Source of the DNA: Prinsepia uniflora
Lineage: Eukaryota; Streptophyta; Magnoliopsida; Rosales; Rosaceae
Length of the DNA stretch: 64,000 nt
Direction of reading: 5' to 3'
Assembly: GCA_032719365.1 (NCBI GenBank)
Contig: CM064875.1
Location: forward strand, 18,389,674 to 18,453,673
Numbering within the stretch: position 1 is the first letter of the stretch; each line of letters starts with the position of its first letter. The notes under the pieces are model-generated. The model made no database searches, had not been told where the DNA came from, and was given only the letters and a program-made list of their open reading frames with translations. Positions 22,547 to 32,815 of this stretch are shown piece after piece. The position numbers were made by a program, and so were the translations under genes.

Positions 22547-25381
22547 TGTAACGACCCGTACCAAATTCCGGGATTAGATTAGTGACTAATCATGATTAGT
22601 GAGGTTAATCGGTGATTAGTTAGACGAAATCGGACGAACGATTCAAAATGACCGTTTTGCCCCTAGTCGTGGTAAAATGTTGACTTTTTATTAAGGTGGT
22701 CAAACGGACTTTGACCGATGACCGTGTCGTAGTTCGTGACGTCACGAGTTCATAGGAAGGTGGCACGTTCAATTCCAACATTCGAGGAAGAAGTTATGAC
22801 CTTTGGAAGTTTAGGAGCATTTTGGTAATTATGGTTAAAAAGGGGCGAATGTTGACTTTTTGACTGGGATGTCCGATGGTCGAGGGCCAAAGACCGTTAC
22901 GTAGATCGGGACGATACAAATCCGTAGATAGGCGGCACGTCGAATTCGAACGTTCGACGGCGAAGTTACGGTTCACGGACGTTTCGGGGCATTATTGCAC
23001 GTTTTACGAAATGTCTTAGTTTTTGTCCTTATGTGGGCCAGATATTTTATAAGGGCCCAATGGATGAGTGACAAGTGTTACCCACCCATTGCCCAGCCAA
23101 ACATATTCATGCATCTCACCCTTCCCTTCATCGATCATTCATTTTCCTTCCACCCAAACACCAAACTGATCCATTCTCCCTCCCCAAATCCAAACCTGAA
23201 CCTAGTTGATCTTGCACGTGAAGCCCAGAGGTTGAGAGAATGAAGGAGGGATGGTGGTGGCCGGCTAGAAGCCACGCCGCCGTGGACGGCGGCGTTGAAC
23301 CCGAACATGTTACCCGGTTAGGCCCAAAACCCCTGTATTTTCGATTTTATCATTATGGGTTGTTTTGGGTGATTAGGAAATGGTTTTTAGGTTGTTAGGA
23401 AGGTATTAAAGAGGTTTTGGGTGGTGATTTGGGCTGAGCAGCCGTGAGGGTGGCTGGGCAAAACTTGAACCGTGAAGTTCAATTTGGAACCTTGGGTTTT
23501 AGGTGTTGTTGATTAGTTTTAATGATTAGAAATGATAGGGGATGAAAAAAAATAGGAATTTAGGAATTAAAATGGAAGCAAACGGACCGAAAACAAGGAG
23601 GGAAAACACCTGGACCGGACACGCCGGTCCGGTTCGGTTCAGACCAGGAGGACTGGCCGGTTCACCTGAGGAAGGAGAAAACTGTAGCCGGCGCGTGAGG
23701 CCCACGCGCAGGCCACTCTTATGGCGCGTATGGGCGCGTGGCCCCTCCTTTGGGGAAGTTTTCAACATAAGAATTCATCTATTCGATGTAACGAATATTT
23801 TGGGACTGGTTTCGTGTCAATCAGACATCGTTTCGATAGGTTTTGGGGTGTCCGAAGGTTTAGGATCGGTTTTTAAAATAGTTAGAAAATCGAGAAAATT
23901 ATGGGACTTCAATGAGAGGTTAATGAGGCTATTAGTAACCCTCTAAATGAATTTGGACAGGTTTGGGAGTCCCGGTGATGGTGATTGACCCGGGAGACGA
24001 TTATGGCACGCGTATCGAGGCGCAGCTTTGGATGGTCTGTGAGTGGACCTTGATTTCTAAACTGTGATGCATGCATAAATGTTTTATATGGATTATGAAT
24101 TTGATTCTATGATGTTGAATTTGATGGTTGTGATTTATATGGTTTCACGCTTTACAAAGTGATTTACGTGCTTGCACGTAAATCGAGATTTTCGGTTTTA
24201 CACTGATTTTCCATACTTATGGTTTTGGATATGATTTCATGAAATGGTTTTGGAATTGAAAAGGTAAACTTGATTTATGAACTATCGGACTTGAGGTCCA
24301 TTTGATTTAAAGAGGCATCGGGCCAGAGGCCCAGTTGGTTTACGATTCAGACTGGAGGTCCAGTTTGTATGTGGATTCGGGCCTAGGGCCCAGTTATGTG
24401 TTATGATGGTGATTTCGGGTCAGGGACCTTAGAAATGGTTTTTACGGGTCATGACAGTTTATGAGAACTGGCATGAACCCTTGAAATGGATTTACGGGTC
24501 ATGACGGTTTATGGGAACCGGCATGAACCCTTGGAAAGGATTTTATAGTTCATGACGGCTTATGGGGGCCGGGCATGAATCCTTGAAAGGTTTAAAGAAT
24601 GATTTCAAAGCTTTTTCATATGCCATCCTTTATATATGATTGTCTCCTCCGGGGAGGGTCGTTGGCCTAGGTGGACCCCGGAGTAGTCACAAAGCACTAA
24701 CTGAGTGGAGTCGCCCCCCAATTGGGTTCCTTACTCTCAGGATGGGCATGGTTCGTTACCTCCAGGGAGGGTCATTGATCTACGGACATTGACCTAGGTG
24801 GACCCTGGAGATACTTGGGTTTGAGACCCCGGTTAGCACACGCGTAGCTTTATTATACCGTGACAGGTTCTTGGATATGAAATATAATGGATAAACACGA
24901 TTTCAGTGGTTTGGGAAATTGTGTTTTATGATGATAAATGGATTTGGGCTGAGATCCCACATATGTTTATGATGTTATGGTTTTCTGTAAATGGTTTTGG
25001 GCAGGAGCCCGTGTGACTTGTATTTACGGAACTTGGGGCTGTGACCCTAAATCTGGTTGTTTAAACATATGTGATTGGATAAATGGTTTTACTATGCATG
25101 CATGCTTTTTAGTGAAGGGTATAAAGGTCTTTATGAAATATGTTTTTATAAACTCTTTATTTGTGTCCACTCACAGTCTTTCTGTTTTTAATACCCTTCA
25201 GGTTGGATACGACTCGGACTGTAGTAGAGACCGAGATATCACATGCCTCCTCCTGATCCTGGCGTACTCTAATAGCCCGAGAGGGCAAAGGTTGGAAATT
25301 TCCCTTGTCTGACACTCCGTGTCAGACGGGATCAGGGTCTTTCCTCGTTAATCCCAGGGGGATTGAGGACGGGTCCTGACA
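22547..25381 (+). repeat. Solo LTR, plus orientation (2835 bp), nested in the third level
   Basis: It starts TGTAACGACCCGTACC and ends GGACGGGTCCTGACA. The flanks are ACCTA (22542-22546) and ATCTA (25382-25386), a target duplication with one mismatch. The interrupted LTR continues cleanly on both sides (GTGCCACCTA then TCTATGAACTCGTGACG). Landmarks are two promoter-side units, an imperfect palindrome at 23062-23087, GTGAGT at 24039, three long hairpins at 24446-24582, the CTCCGGGG...CCCCGGAG hairpin at 24647-24683, and an acceptor-like CAG at 25199-25201. Confidence 0.9.
24446..24582 (+). repeat. Three tandem long-hairpin units
   Basis: Three units about 50 bp apart have the plan GGGTCATGA-stem-loop-stem-GCATGAACCC. 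Their inner stems are CAGTT/AACTG, CGGTT/AACCG and CGGCT/GGCCG, so both sides change together. Confidence 0.75.
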
Positions 25382-28300
25382 ATCTATCTATGAACTCGTG
25401 ACGTCCCGAACTATGTCACAATCATCGGCCAAAGTCCATTTGACCAGCCAAATCAAAAGTCAACGATTCGCCCATTCTAGAGGCAAAATCGTCATTTCGC
25501 CCTGCTCGTCCGTTAATCCTCGTCTAATCCCTGCTTAGTCTCGCTAATCCGTTATTAATCCTTAATTAATCCCGCTAATTTGGGATGGGTCGTTATAGGA
25601 CGTGGGTGGTTAATACACAACGAACGAGGATCATTATGTAGATCGAGATGATACGAGTTCGTAGACATGCAGCACATCGAAATCGGACATCGTACGAAAA
25701 AGTTACGAGCCACGGAAGGTTCCAAGAACTATTCACTATTGTACAGGTTTCAAAATGGTTTGTTTTTAGTGGGACCCAAATATCTGATTTTGGACCATAG
25801 GATGAGTGACACTTGTCACCCACCCTACGACCCATTCCTATACATACATGCAACATCATCATCATCTTCATTTTACATCATCTTCATTATTTTCCATCTC
25901 AAACCCGTACCCACCCCAAACCTCATCTTCATCATTCCATTTTCATGCTTGAGGCCACAGAGAGGCTGAGAGGATGAGAGAGAGACTGAGAGGACGACGG
26001 GGGACGGCGAAGTCGCCGTGGTGGTGGTCGAAATTGTGAAAAACAAAGGAAAAACCGTGAGCTTTGGATTTTGGGTTTTTATTTTGATGGTTTTGATCGA
26101 TTTGAAGCCCATAATCATGTTCTTTGAGCTCATACAAGCTTGTAGGTGCAAGAATGGAAGGTTTTGTACAACAGAAGTGGCCAAAACATTGATTCGAAGT
26201 TTGATAGAAACTTGGGGAGGCCACATCTTCAAAACCGGGTATTTTCTTCAATTTCTGTGTTCAGATTTTGATTCCTGGGCTGAGTAGAATGATTTCCATA
26301 TATAGAACGTAGGATTTGGTTGAAAAATGAGAGAGTTATGAAGGTTTGAAAAATGGGACAAAAATGGGGTTTTCCAACGGTCAGCAACTGCGGCGCCGGT
26401 CGTCTTCTCCGGCGAGCCGTTGACTGGTCGAAGTCAGCGTTGACTTTACTGACATCAGACCGTTGACTTTGACTGATTGACGCCAGCGTTGACCATGATG
26501 ATGTCAGCATTGACTTTGACCGTTGACCATGATGATATCAACATTGACTTTGCTGACGTTAGCGTTGACTTTGCCGATGTCAACGCCGACGTCAGCATTG
26601 ACCGTTGACTTTTGGGTTGATCGAATTTTGACCTGCACGTGGGGGCACATGGGTAAGAATTTTGAGGTAAACTCAATCTTGTTCAAAACGTTTCGACAAT
26701 CTGAATTCAATGGTGGTGATTTCAGGTCGATCGGAGATCGTTTGATAGGTCAAATGGAGGTTTTTCTCCTCGGGAAACGTCTTCAGGACATGTTGACCGT
26801 TCTGGGATGTGTGAGGATTTATAATTAGAACTTGTATCGATGAATAGTGACCCTTAAGTATGATTTGTACAGGTCCGGATGTCCCAGAGAGTGGATTAGC
26901 CCCGAAGTGGCTTATTGCGCGGGATTCGGAGCTCGCAGCACAGACGGTTAGTGAGTAGACTTTATTTTATGAAATGATGCATGCATAAATCTTTTAAATG
27001 TTTTATGAACATGATTTGAGATGCCTTGAGTGCATATGATTATATTGTTGATTTGGAATTTTCTTAGATAATGCAATATTGCACGTAGTTCGAAATTTTT
27101 ATTTTTAGATGATATTTTTGCTTAGGCCGAGCATTCTACGTGCATGTGTTTTATGTGATTTTGATGGTTTCACGGAGAGGCTTGAAACCAAGGATTACAT
27201 ATCGGTTTTGAAGGATTTCAAGGGGATGCGTGAAATCGATATTCAGGCATGAGTCCTAGTTGATTTAGACTTTGACTTGGATGATGGTCAAAGGTGGTCT
27301 TGAACGATGAAAAGGTTTTCGGATTTGGAAATATTTTTTGGGCGTATGACCCAGTTGATTTATGGTTTGACTTAGAGTATAGTCAAACGTGTGATATATC
27401 GAGCTGTGACGTAATTATGAGATTTATGAAAGATATTTCGGGCATGAGACCCAGTTGTGGATTTGATAGGATTCGAGGAATCCTGTGTTTATGAAGTGTT
27501 GATTGACATTGTTTTCGGGTTTGTGGCCCATTTGATGATATTTTGGGCTTGTGACCCTATTGGTGATATTCGGACTTGTGTCCCTATGGTTTTGAGTTTA
27601 AAGACTCGGATTTTATTAGAGGGCATGTGGTTGTAAATATGTTTCCCCGGAGAGCCCCCTGAAGATAATGCTCGCCTCCGTGGTACAAGGAGGTCACGAT
27701 GCGCCTGCTGTCGAGCAGCCGAGAGAGGCGGCAGGCGAGGGAGGCTCGACTCAGGAGTGCGGTATATGAGATCGATCGATGATATGTTCACGAAGATTTG
27801 GTGATTTTCGGCCAGTGATGTGTTCTCGGCGACATGCTCAGGATCAGAGCAGTCCTTGTGCTTATGGGCACGTATTGCTGGGATTAGAATCCTGATTGAT
27901 GATGATGACGGGGTGAGGTCCCAGGTGTTTTATATTTGGGCTGAGACCCTATGTGATTTGATGTGGGCTGAGATCCCACATGGTTGATATTTTAGGCTCA
28001 GACCCTGTGGGGCTGAGGCCCCGTATGATTTGATTTTGGGCTGAGACCCTACTGAGAAAATGGCTTTAATTAAGCCATGTTTTTATTGGATTTGATTTGA
28101 AAATCAATACGTCTTACTTTTTAGAAAATTATTTGAAATATTGTTTACTTTTACGTGAAGGGTATAAATGTATTTCTGAATAAACAATTTTTTATGGACT
28201 GTTGTTTTTTTCCACTAGCATATTTTTACGTTTTTTATACCCTTCAGGTTGATCGCGGAAGCAGACTATAGTAGAGCTCGAGACATCACACGCCGCCACT

Positions 28301-28814
28301 GTAACGACCCGTCCCAAATTCCAGGATTAGATTAGTGACTAATCACGATTAGTGAGGCTAATCCGTGATTAGTTGGGCGAAATCGGGCGAACGATGCGAA
28401 ATGACCGTTTTGCCCCTAGTGGTGGCAAAACGTTGACTTTTCAATCGAGCGATCAAATGGACTTTGACCGATGACCGTGACGTAGTTCGTGACGTCACGA
28501 GTTCATAGACAGGTGGCACGTTCAATTCCGACATTCGAGGAAGAAGTTATGACGTTCGGAAGGTTAGGGGCATTTTGGTAATTTTGGTTAAATGGGGTCA
28601 AATGTTGACTTTTTGACCAAAAGGTCCGATGGCCGAGGGCCGAAGACCATTACGTAGATAAAGACGATACGAATCTATAGACAGGCGGCACACTGAAATC
28701 GGACTTCGAACGAGAGAGTTATGGGTCACGGAAGTTCGATTTCACTATGCACGAACTTCGAGACGGGGATGATTTGGCGAAATCTGATTGGGAAGATATT
28801 TTAGTGGGTCCCAT

Positions 28815-28880
28815 GGATGAGTGACAAGTGTCACTCATCCTATTGGCTAAATCCCCCAAAATGTGGATCTATATAATAAA
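28815..28880 (+). promoter_or_regulatory. Putative LTR promoter: palindrome, CCAAT-like box, TATA box
   Basis: The palindrome GGATGAGTGACA / TGTCACTCATCC overlaps in a 26-bp block at 28815-28840, directly followed by TATTGGC, the reverse of a CCAAT box. TATATAATAAA follows at 28870-28880, 30 bp further on. The order and spacing resemble a plant RNA polymerase II promoter. A CT-rich leader-like stretch follows. The assignment is inferred from motifs only. Confidence 0.5.
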
Positions 28881-30415
28881 ATAATATTATTTAATTAATT
28901 TTTTTAACCAAACCCACTCACCATTCAATCCTGGCCATCCATTTCAATTTCACCTTTTAATCCTCACCACTCATCTCATTTCTATCTCTCCTCTCATCTG
29001 ATCTCATCAACTCACATCTTCATTCCTCATTTTCCTCACAAACCCGAAAAACCCCATAACCCTCCATTCTTCATTTTCTTCAAAACACTGCCAGCACCCA
29101 CACTCCCTCATCATCTGCGACTGAGACCAGAGAGATAATGTGAGGATGTGACGATGAAGGACTAAAGGACACGACGGCTGAGGACGACAGAGGACACGGC
29201 GGGAGGAAACCCGAAAAGGTAGGTTTTGGGGTTGAATTTGAAACTTGAGTTTTATTGGGTTTGAATCGAAACTAATAATTAGGTTGTGATTCTGGGGACT
29301 TGAGGAGGCTAACAGGATCGAATGAAGTGGCGGGGGACGACGGTGCAGCCCAGACGGAGCCAGAAACTGGGCGACTATTCTTGGCACCGTAGGTAATTAT
29401 TGCGACCCGTTTCATAGTTTTTAAGCCCATGGATCTTTAGGTTAGATTGAGACGAGTAGAATGGGACAAACGGGAGGAGAAACGGTGGCCGGAGCAGGGA
29501 GAACCGGCCGGGTCAAGCCGCGGGTCACGGCGACCCGGTTGCAGTCATTCGGGTCGACCCGCGAGGAGGCAGGGATGACTGATGACGTCATCATGTCAGG
29601 GATGACGTCATCATGTCAGATCTGACAATGTCAGACTGACATGTCAAACAATGGGCCAATGGGAGCGTGACACGTGTCATTGTCAGGGGCTGTCAGTGAT
29701 GACGTCAGCAGGTACTGTAGCGGCACGTGAAGCCCACGCGCAGCCACTTCAGGCGGCGCGTGAGGGCATGTGGCAGGGAATCTGGGGAAGGTTCCAACAT
29801 ACGAAATCATCTATTCGATGTAACGAACATTTTGGGACTGGTTTCGTGTCAATCGGACACCGTCTCGATATGTTTCGGGGCATCGGAAGGTTTAGGTTTG
29901 GTTTTAAAAATAGTTAAAAATACGGGAAAATTACGGGGCTTTAGTGGGAGGTTAATTAAGTAGTTAGTAACCTTCTATTACGATTTGGACAGGTTTGGGA
30001 GACCCGATGACGGTGATCGGCTCGGGGAGCCGTATGGCATGCAAATCGAGGCGGCAGCTCGGACGGTCTGTGAATGGACCTTGTTTTCTAAATTGGTGCA
30101 TGCATAAATATTTGTTATATGTTTTAATACATGTTTGATGATGCCATGGGTGCATTTCTATGTGGTTACGTATAAGCACGTATTTCGAGGTTTCGGCCTT
30201 ATACGGTGCTTATACGGGTCTGTATTTCTTTATTGATTTAAATGAACTGGATTTGGATTTCAAAAGGATAAACTCGGGTATGAGACCCATTTGGTTTTGT
30301 CTCGGGCATATGACCTCAGATATCGGGCACGGTGCCCAACTGATGTCCTATGTTCGGGCACGAGACCCAGTCACTTTACGATTTTGATTTCAGGTCAGGG
30401 AACCTTAAATGGATT

Positions 30416-30610
30416 CCCAGGTTCATGACGGTTTATGGGAACCGGCATGCTACCTGGTTATGTTATTACGGTACATGACGGTTTATGGGAACCGGCATGT
30501 TACCTCGGTTATGTTATTACGGTACATGACGGTTTATAGGAACCGGCATGTTACCTGATTATGGATATTATGGATCATGACGGTTCAGGGGGGAACCGGA
30601 CATGAATGTT
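30416..30610 (+). repeat. Four tandem long-hairpin units of about 50-60 bp
   Basis: Units share CATGACGGTTTATGGGAACC followed by GGCATG. The outer stems vary as GGTTCATG, GGTACATG and GGATCATG. In the GGTACATG units the matching right side is CATGTTACC, with the outer bases following the left side. Confidence 0.7.
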
Positions 30611-31525
30611 TATGTTATGTATATATATGTTCATCTACCTTCCTTTACATGTTCTACTATCTCCTCCGGGGAGGGTCGTTTGCTTGGGTGGACCCCGGAG
30701 TAGTCACGGAGCACCGACTGAGTGGAGTCACCCCCCAGTTGGGTTCCTTACTCTCAGGAAGGATATGGTTACTATTACCTCGGGTAGGGTCAGTGGTCTG
30801 CGGACATTGACCTTGACTTTGAGATGACTCGGATTGAGACCCGGGTAGCACACGCGTAGCTTTGGATACCGTGACAGGATTGGTTGTGTGACTTATATAT
30901 ATGTATGTGATGTATATATGATATATGATATGTGGTGTGCACAGGTGTGCACAGGATTTGAGCAGTGGCTCGTGTACTTGGTTTCTTCATGGTTTGGGGA
31001 CGAGTCCCGTATGGATTTGGGCAGTGGCCCGTATGGTCGTTTTCATTGTGGTCCTTTCGACCTTGATTTATATCTGCTTTGGGCTTAGTCCCACATATGG
31101 TTTGTTTTGGATAAATGGTTTTCGAATGCATGCATGCTTTTTAGTGGAGGGTACAAATGTCTTCTTATTAAATGTTTTTATAAACTCTTGTTTTGTCCAC
31201 TCACAGTTTTTAATGTTTTGACTGCCCTTCAGGTTGACATCAGATGTGGACTGTAGCAGAGACCGAGATATCACATGCCTCCTCCGGATCCTGGCGTACT
31301 CTGATGGCCCGGGAGGGCAAAGGTCAGAAATATCCCTTGTCTGACACTTCGTGTCAGACGGGAGCAGGGTCATCCCGCACAAATCCCAGGGGGATTGGGA
31401 TGGGTCCTGTCAGCCACAGATCCTTGCGTACTCTGGATAACCCCTAACGGGTTATAATTTTATCCCTTATCTGGCACGTGGTGTTAGACGAGAGTAGGCA
31501 CATCCCACAATAATCCATGGGGATT

Positions 31526-32679
31526 GATGCTTTTTGGCCAAACAAGGCACATCCCACGATAATCCATGGAATCCATGGGTAGCTCAATAGCTTCAACCAA
31601 GCTTGATGCTTTTCGGCCAAACTTCCAACTTGAAACCCAATCGATTCCAACTATTTTTTCCCCTTTTTGTGTTCCTATGGACTCATCCAATCCCAAAGAA
31701 TTATTCCCAACCATCAGAATGTCCTCCTAACTCATCCAAACCCAAATTCGAAAATCAAGCCCAAACAGGGTTTCGGGTTTACCTGATTTCTGGGTTCCAG
31801 TCTGCTCCTCCTTGCTCAGCCGTCCACCACCTTCGTGACACGACTCACCCCCAATCCCCCAAAATTAAGGGCTAAGTCATGCTCCCGTCTAACTTACGTG
31901 TATCCTTTATTTTTGTCCACTCACAGTCTTCTATGTTTTTGATACCCTCCAGGTTTGATGCGGTGCGGGTTGTTGTGAGAGAGAGACAGAGAAATCACAC
32001 ATGCGATCCACAGTAGGTTCTGCGCACTCTAGGAAGTTAGGAAGTTTTTGGACGGTTCGTTTGGGAATCCCTTATCCGGCTTACGTGTTACATGGAGGTT
32101 GGACGACTGTTTAGCCTTCGTGTCACACGTAAGTTAGACGGGAGCATGACATAGCCCTTAATCACGGGGGATTGGGGTGGGTCGTGTCACTTCGTCTCAG
32201 CCTCTCAGTCACACCCTCTCACTCTGTCTCTCGCTCAGGCAACATTAAAGATGAGGAAGATGATGTTTGTGGGTGGGTTTGGGTGTTCGGGTAAATGAAG
32301 AAGAAAAATGAGGACATGCATGAACATGAGGACTAGGGCATATGGGATGAGTGACAAGTGTCACTCACCCATTGGTTTGTTTTAGATATTTTTAGATCAA
32401 TTAAAAACGGCCAAAATTCAACGTCTCATAAAACGTGTAATTATGAATAGTTCATAAATCCTTCCTTAATCCATAACTTCCCCGTTCGATGTTCGATTTC
32501 GACGCGCCGCTGTCTACGGACTCGTGATATCTTGATGTACGTAATGGGTCTTGGTCAAATTCCCAATAACCTCTCGGCCCAAAAGTCAACATTTAACCAC
32601 AATACATATACAAGGGCAAAAACGTCATATTACATTCAATTTCCCAAATTTACATTAATTTAACTTCCGGGTCGTTACA
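31526..32679 (-). repeat. Partial minus-strand LTR, start missing
   Basis: The right end is intact: CTTCCGGGTCGTTACA at 32679, one promoter-side unit at about 32460-32600, and the palindrome at 32345-32370. Leftwards it continues to 32195, is interrupted by the 354-bp fold-back element, and resumes from 31830 down to about 31526, where it abuts the broken end of the outer plus-strand LTR. The expected TGACAGGACCC start is absent, so this is a rearrangement breakpoint. There is no sign of genes. Confidence 0.7.
31836..32189. mobile_element. 354-bp fold-back element made from LTR ends, with target duplication
   Basis: The first 66 bp (31836-31901, starting TGACACGACTCACCCC) and the last 65 bp (32125-32189, ending GTGGGTCGTGTCA) are inverted copies of each other with only a few differences. 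CTTCG flanks both sides (31831-31835 and 32190-32194). The middle is the ordinary 3' part of a plus-strand LTR (TTTGTCCACTCACAGTCTTC, then ACCCTCCAGG). A normal LTR would begin TGTAACGACCC, so the start has been replaced by an inverted copy of the element's own end. It carries no open frame of note. Confidence 0.75.
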
Positions 32680-32815
32680 CGTTATTTCTTCTTGGATCAT
32701 TTTCCTACAACTAGGAGACCTTCGTCATTATTGTAAGTAACTATGCTCATAATGGTGTGTTATCTATGTATAATGTTAAATATAACATGTTAAATGAAGA
32801 TACTAGGAGGAAGTC

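Larger units (their letters stand above)
19915..25597 (-). repeat. Solo LTR, minus orientation, itself split by another LTR
   Basis: It starts TGTCAAGACCCATCCC at 19915 and ends GGGATGGGTCGTTATA at 25597, with TA instead of CA at its very end. The piece 22547-25386 is a later insertion, leaving about 2.84 kb. The flanking 5-mers are TGACG (19910-19914) and GGACG (25598-25602), an imperfect target duplication consistent with age. It holds the richest mini-hairpin array (about 20650-21060), the palindrome at 22224-22249, and two promoter-side units. No interior domain is attached, so it is a solo LTR. Confidence 0.85.
28300..31412 (+). repeat. Solo LTR, plus orientation (3113 bp), perfect target duplication
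   Basis: It starts TGTAACGACCCGTCCC and ends GGGATGGGTCCTGTCA, with GCCAC on both sides (28295-28299 and 31413-31417). It is inserted into the outer LTR, which resumes with AGATCCTTGCGTACTCTGG. Within it are two promoter-side units (from 28432 and 28604), the perfect palindrome at 28815-28840, ATTGG at 28842, a TATA box at 28870-28880, TGACGTCA sites near 29580-29700, donor-like GTGAAT at about 30070, hairpin arrays at 30260-30400 and 30416-30610, and an acceptor-like CAG near 31232. It is one of the best preserved LTRs here. Confidence 0.93.
19767..31525 (+). repeat. Outer host LTR, plus orientation, in three pieces
   Basis: The LTR starts TGTAAGGACCCGTCTC at 19767. It is interrupted at 19915 by a minus-strand LTR, resumes at 25603, is interrupted again at 28300 by a plus-strand LTR, and resumes at 31418. 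Removing the insertions gives about 2.95 kb with landmarks in the normal order: a single promoter-side unit, the palindrome at 25800-25825, GTGAGT near 26950, the hairpin-rich part at 27290-28060, and the end motif near 28220-28250. Its last bases are lost: the sequence departs from the family at about 31525 (GGGGATTG) before the expected GGGTCCTGTCA. A TTGATGCTTTTTGGCCAAAC segment is duplicated just there. Confidence 0.8.
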
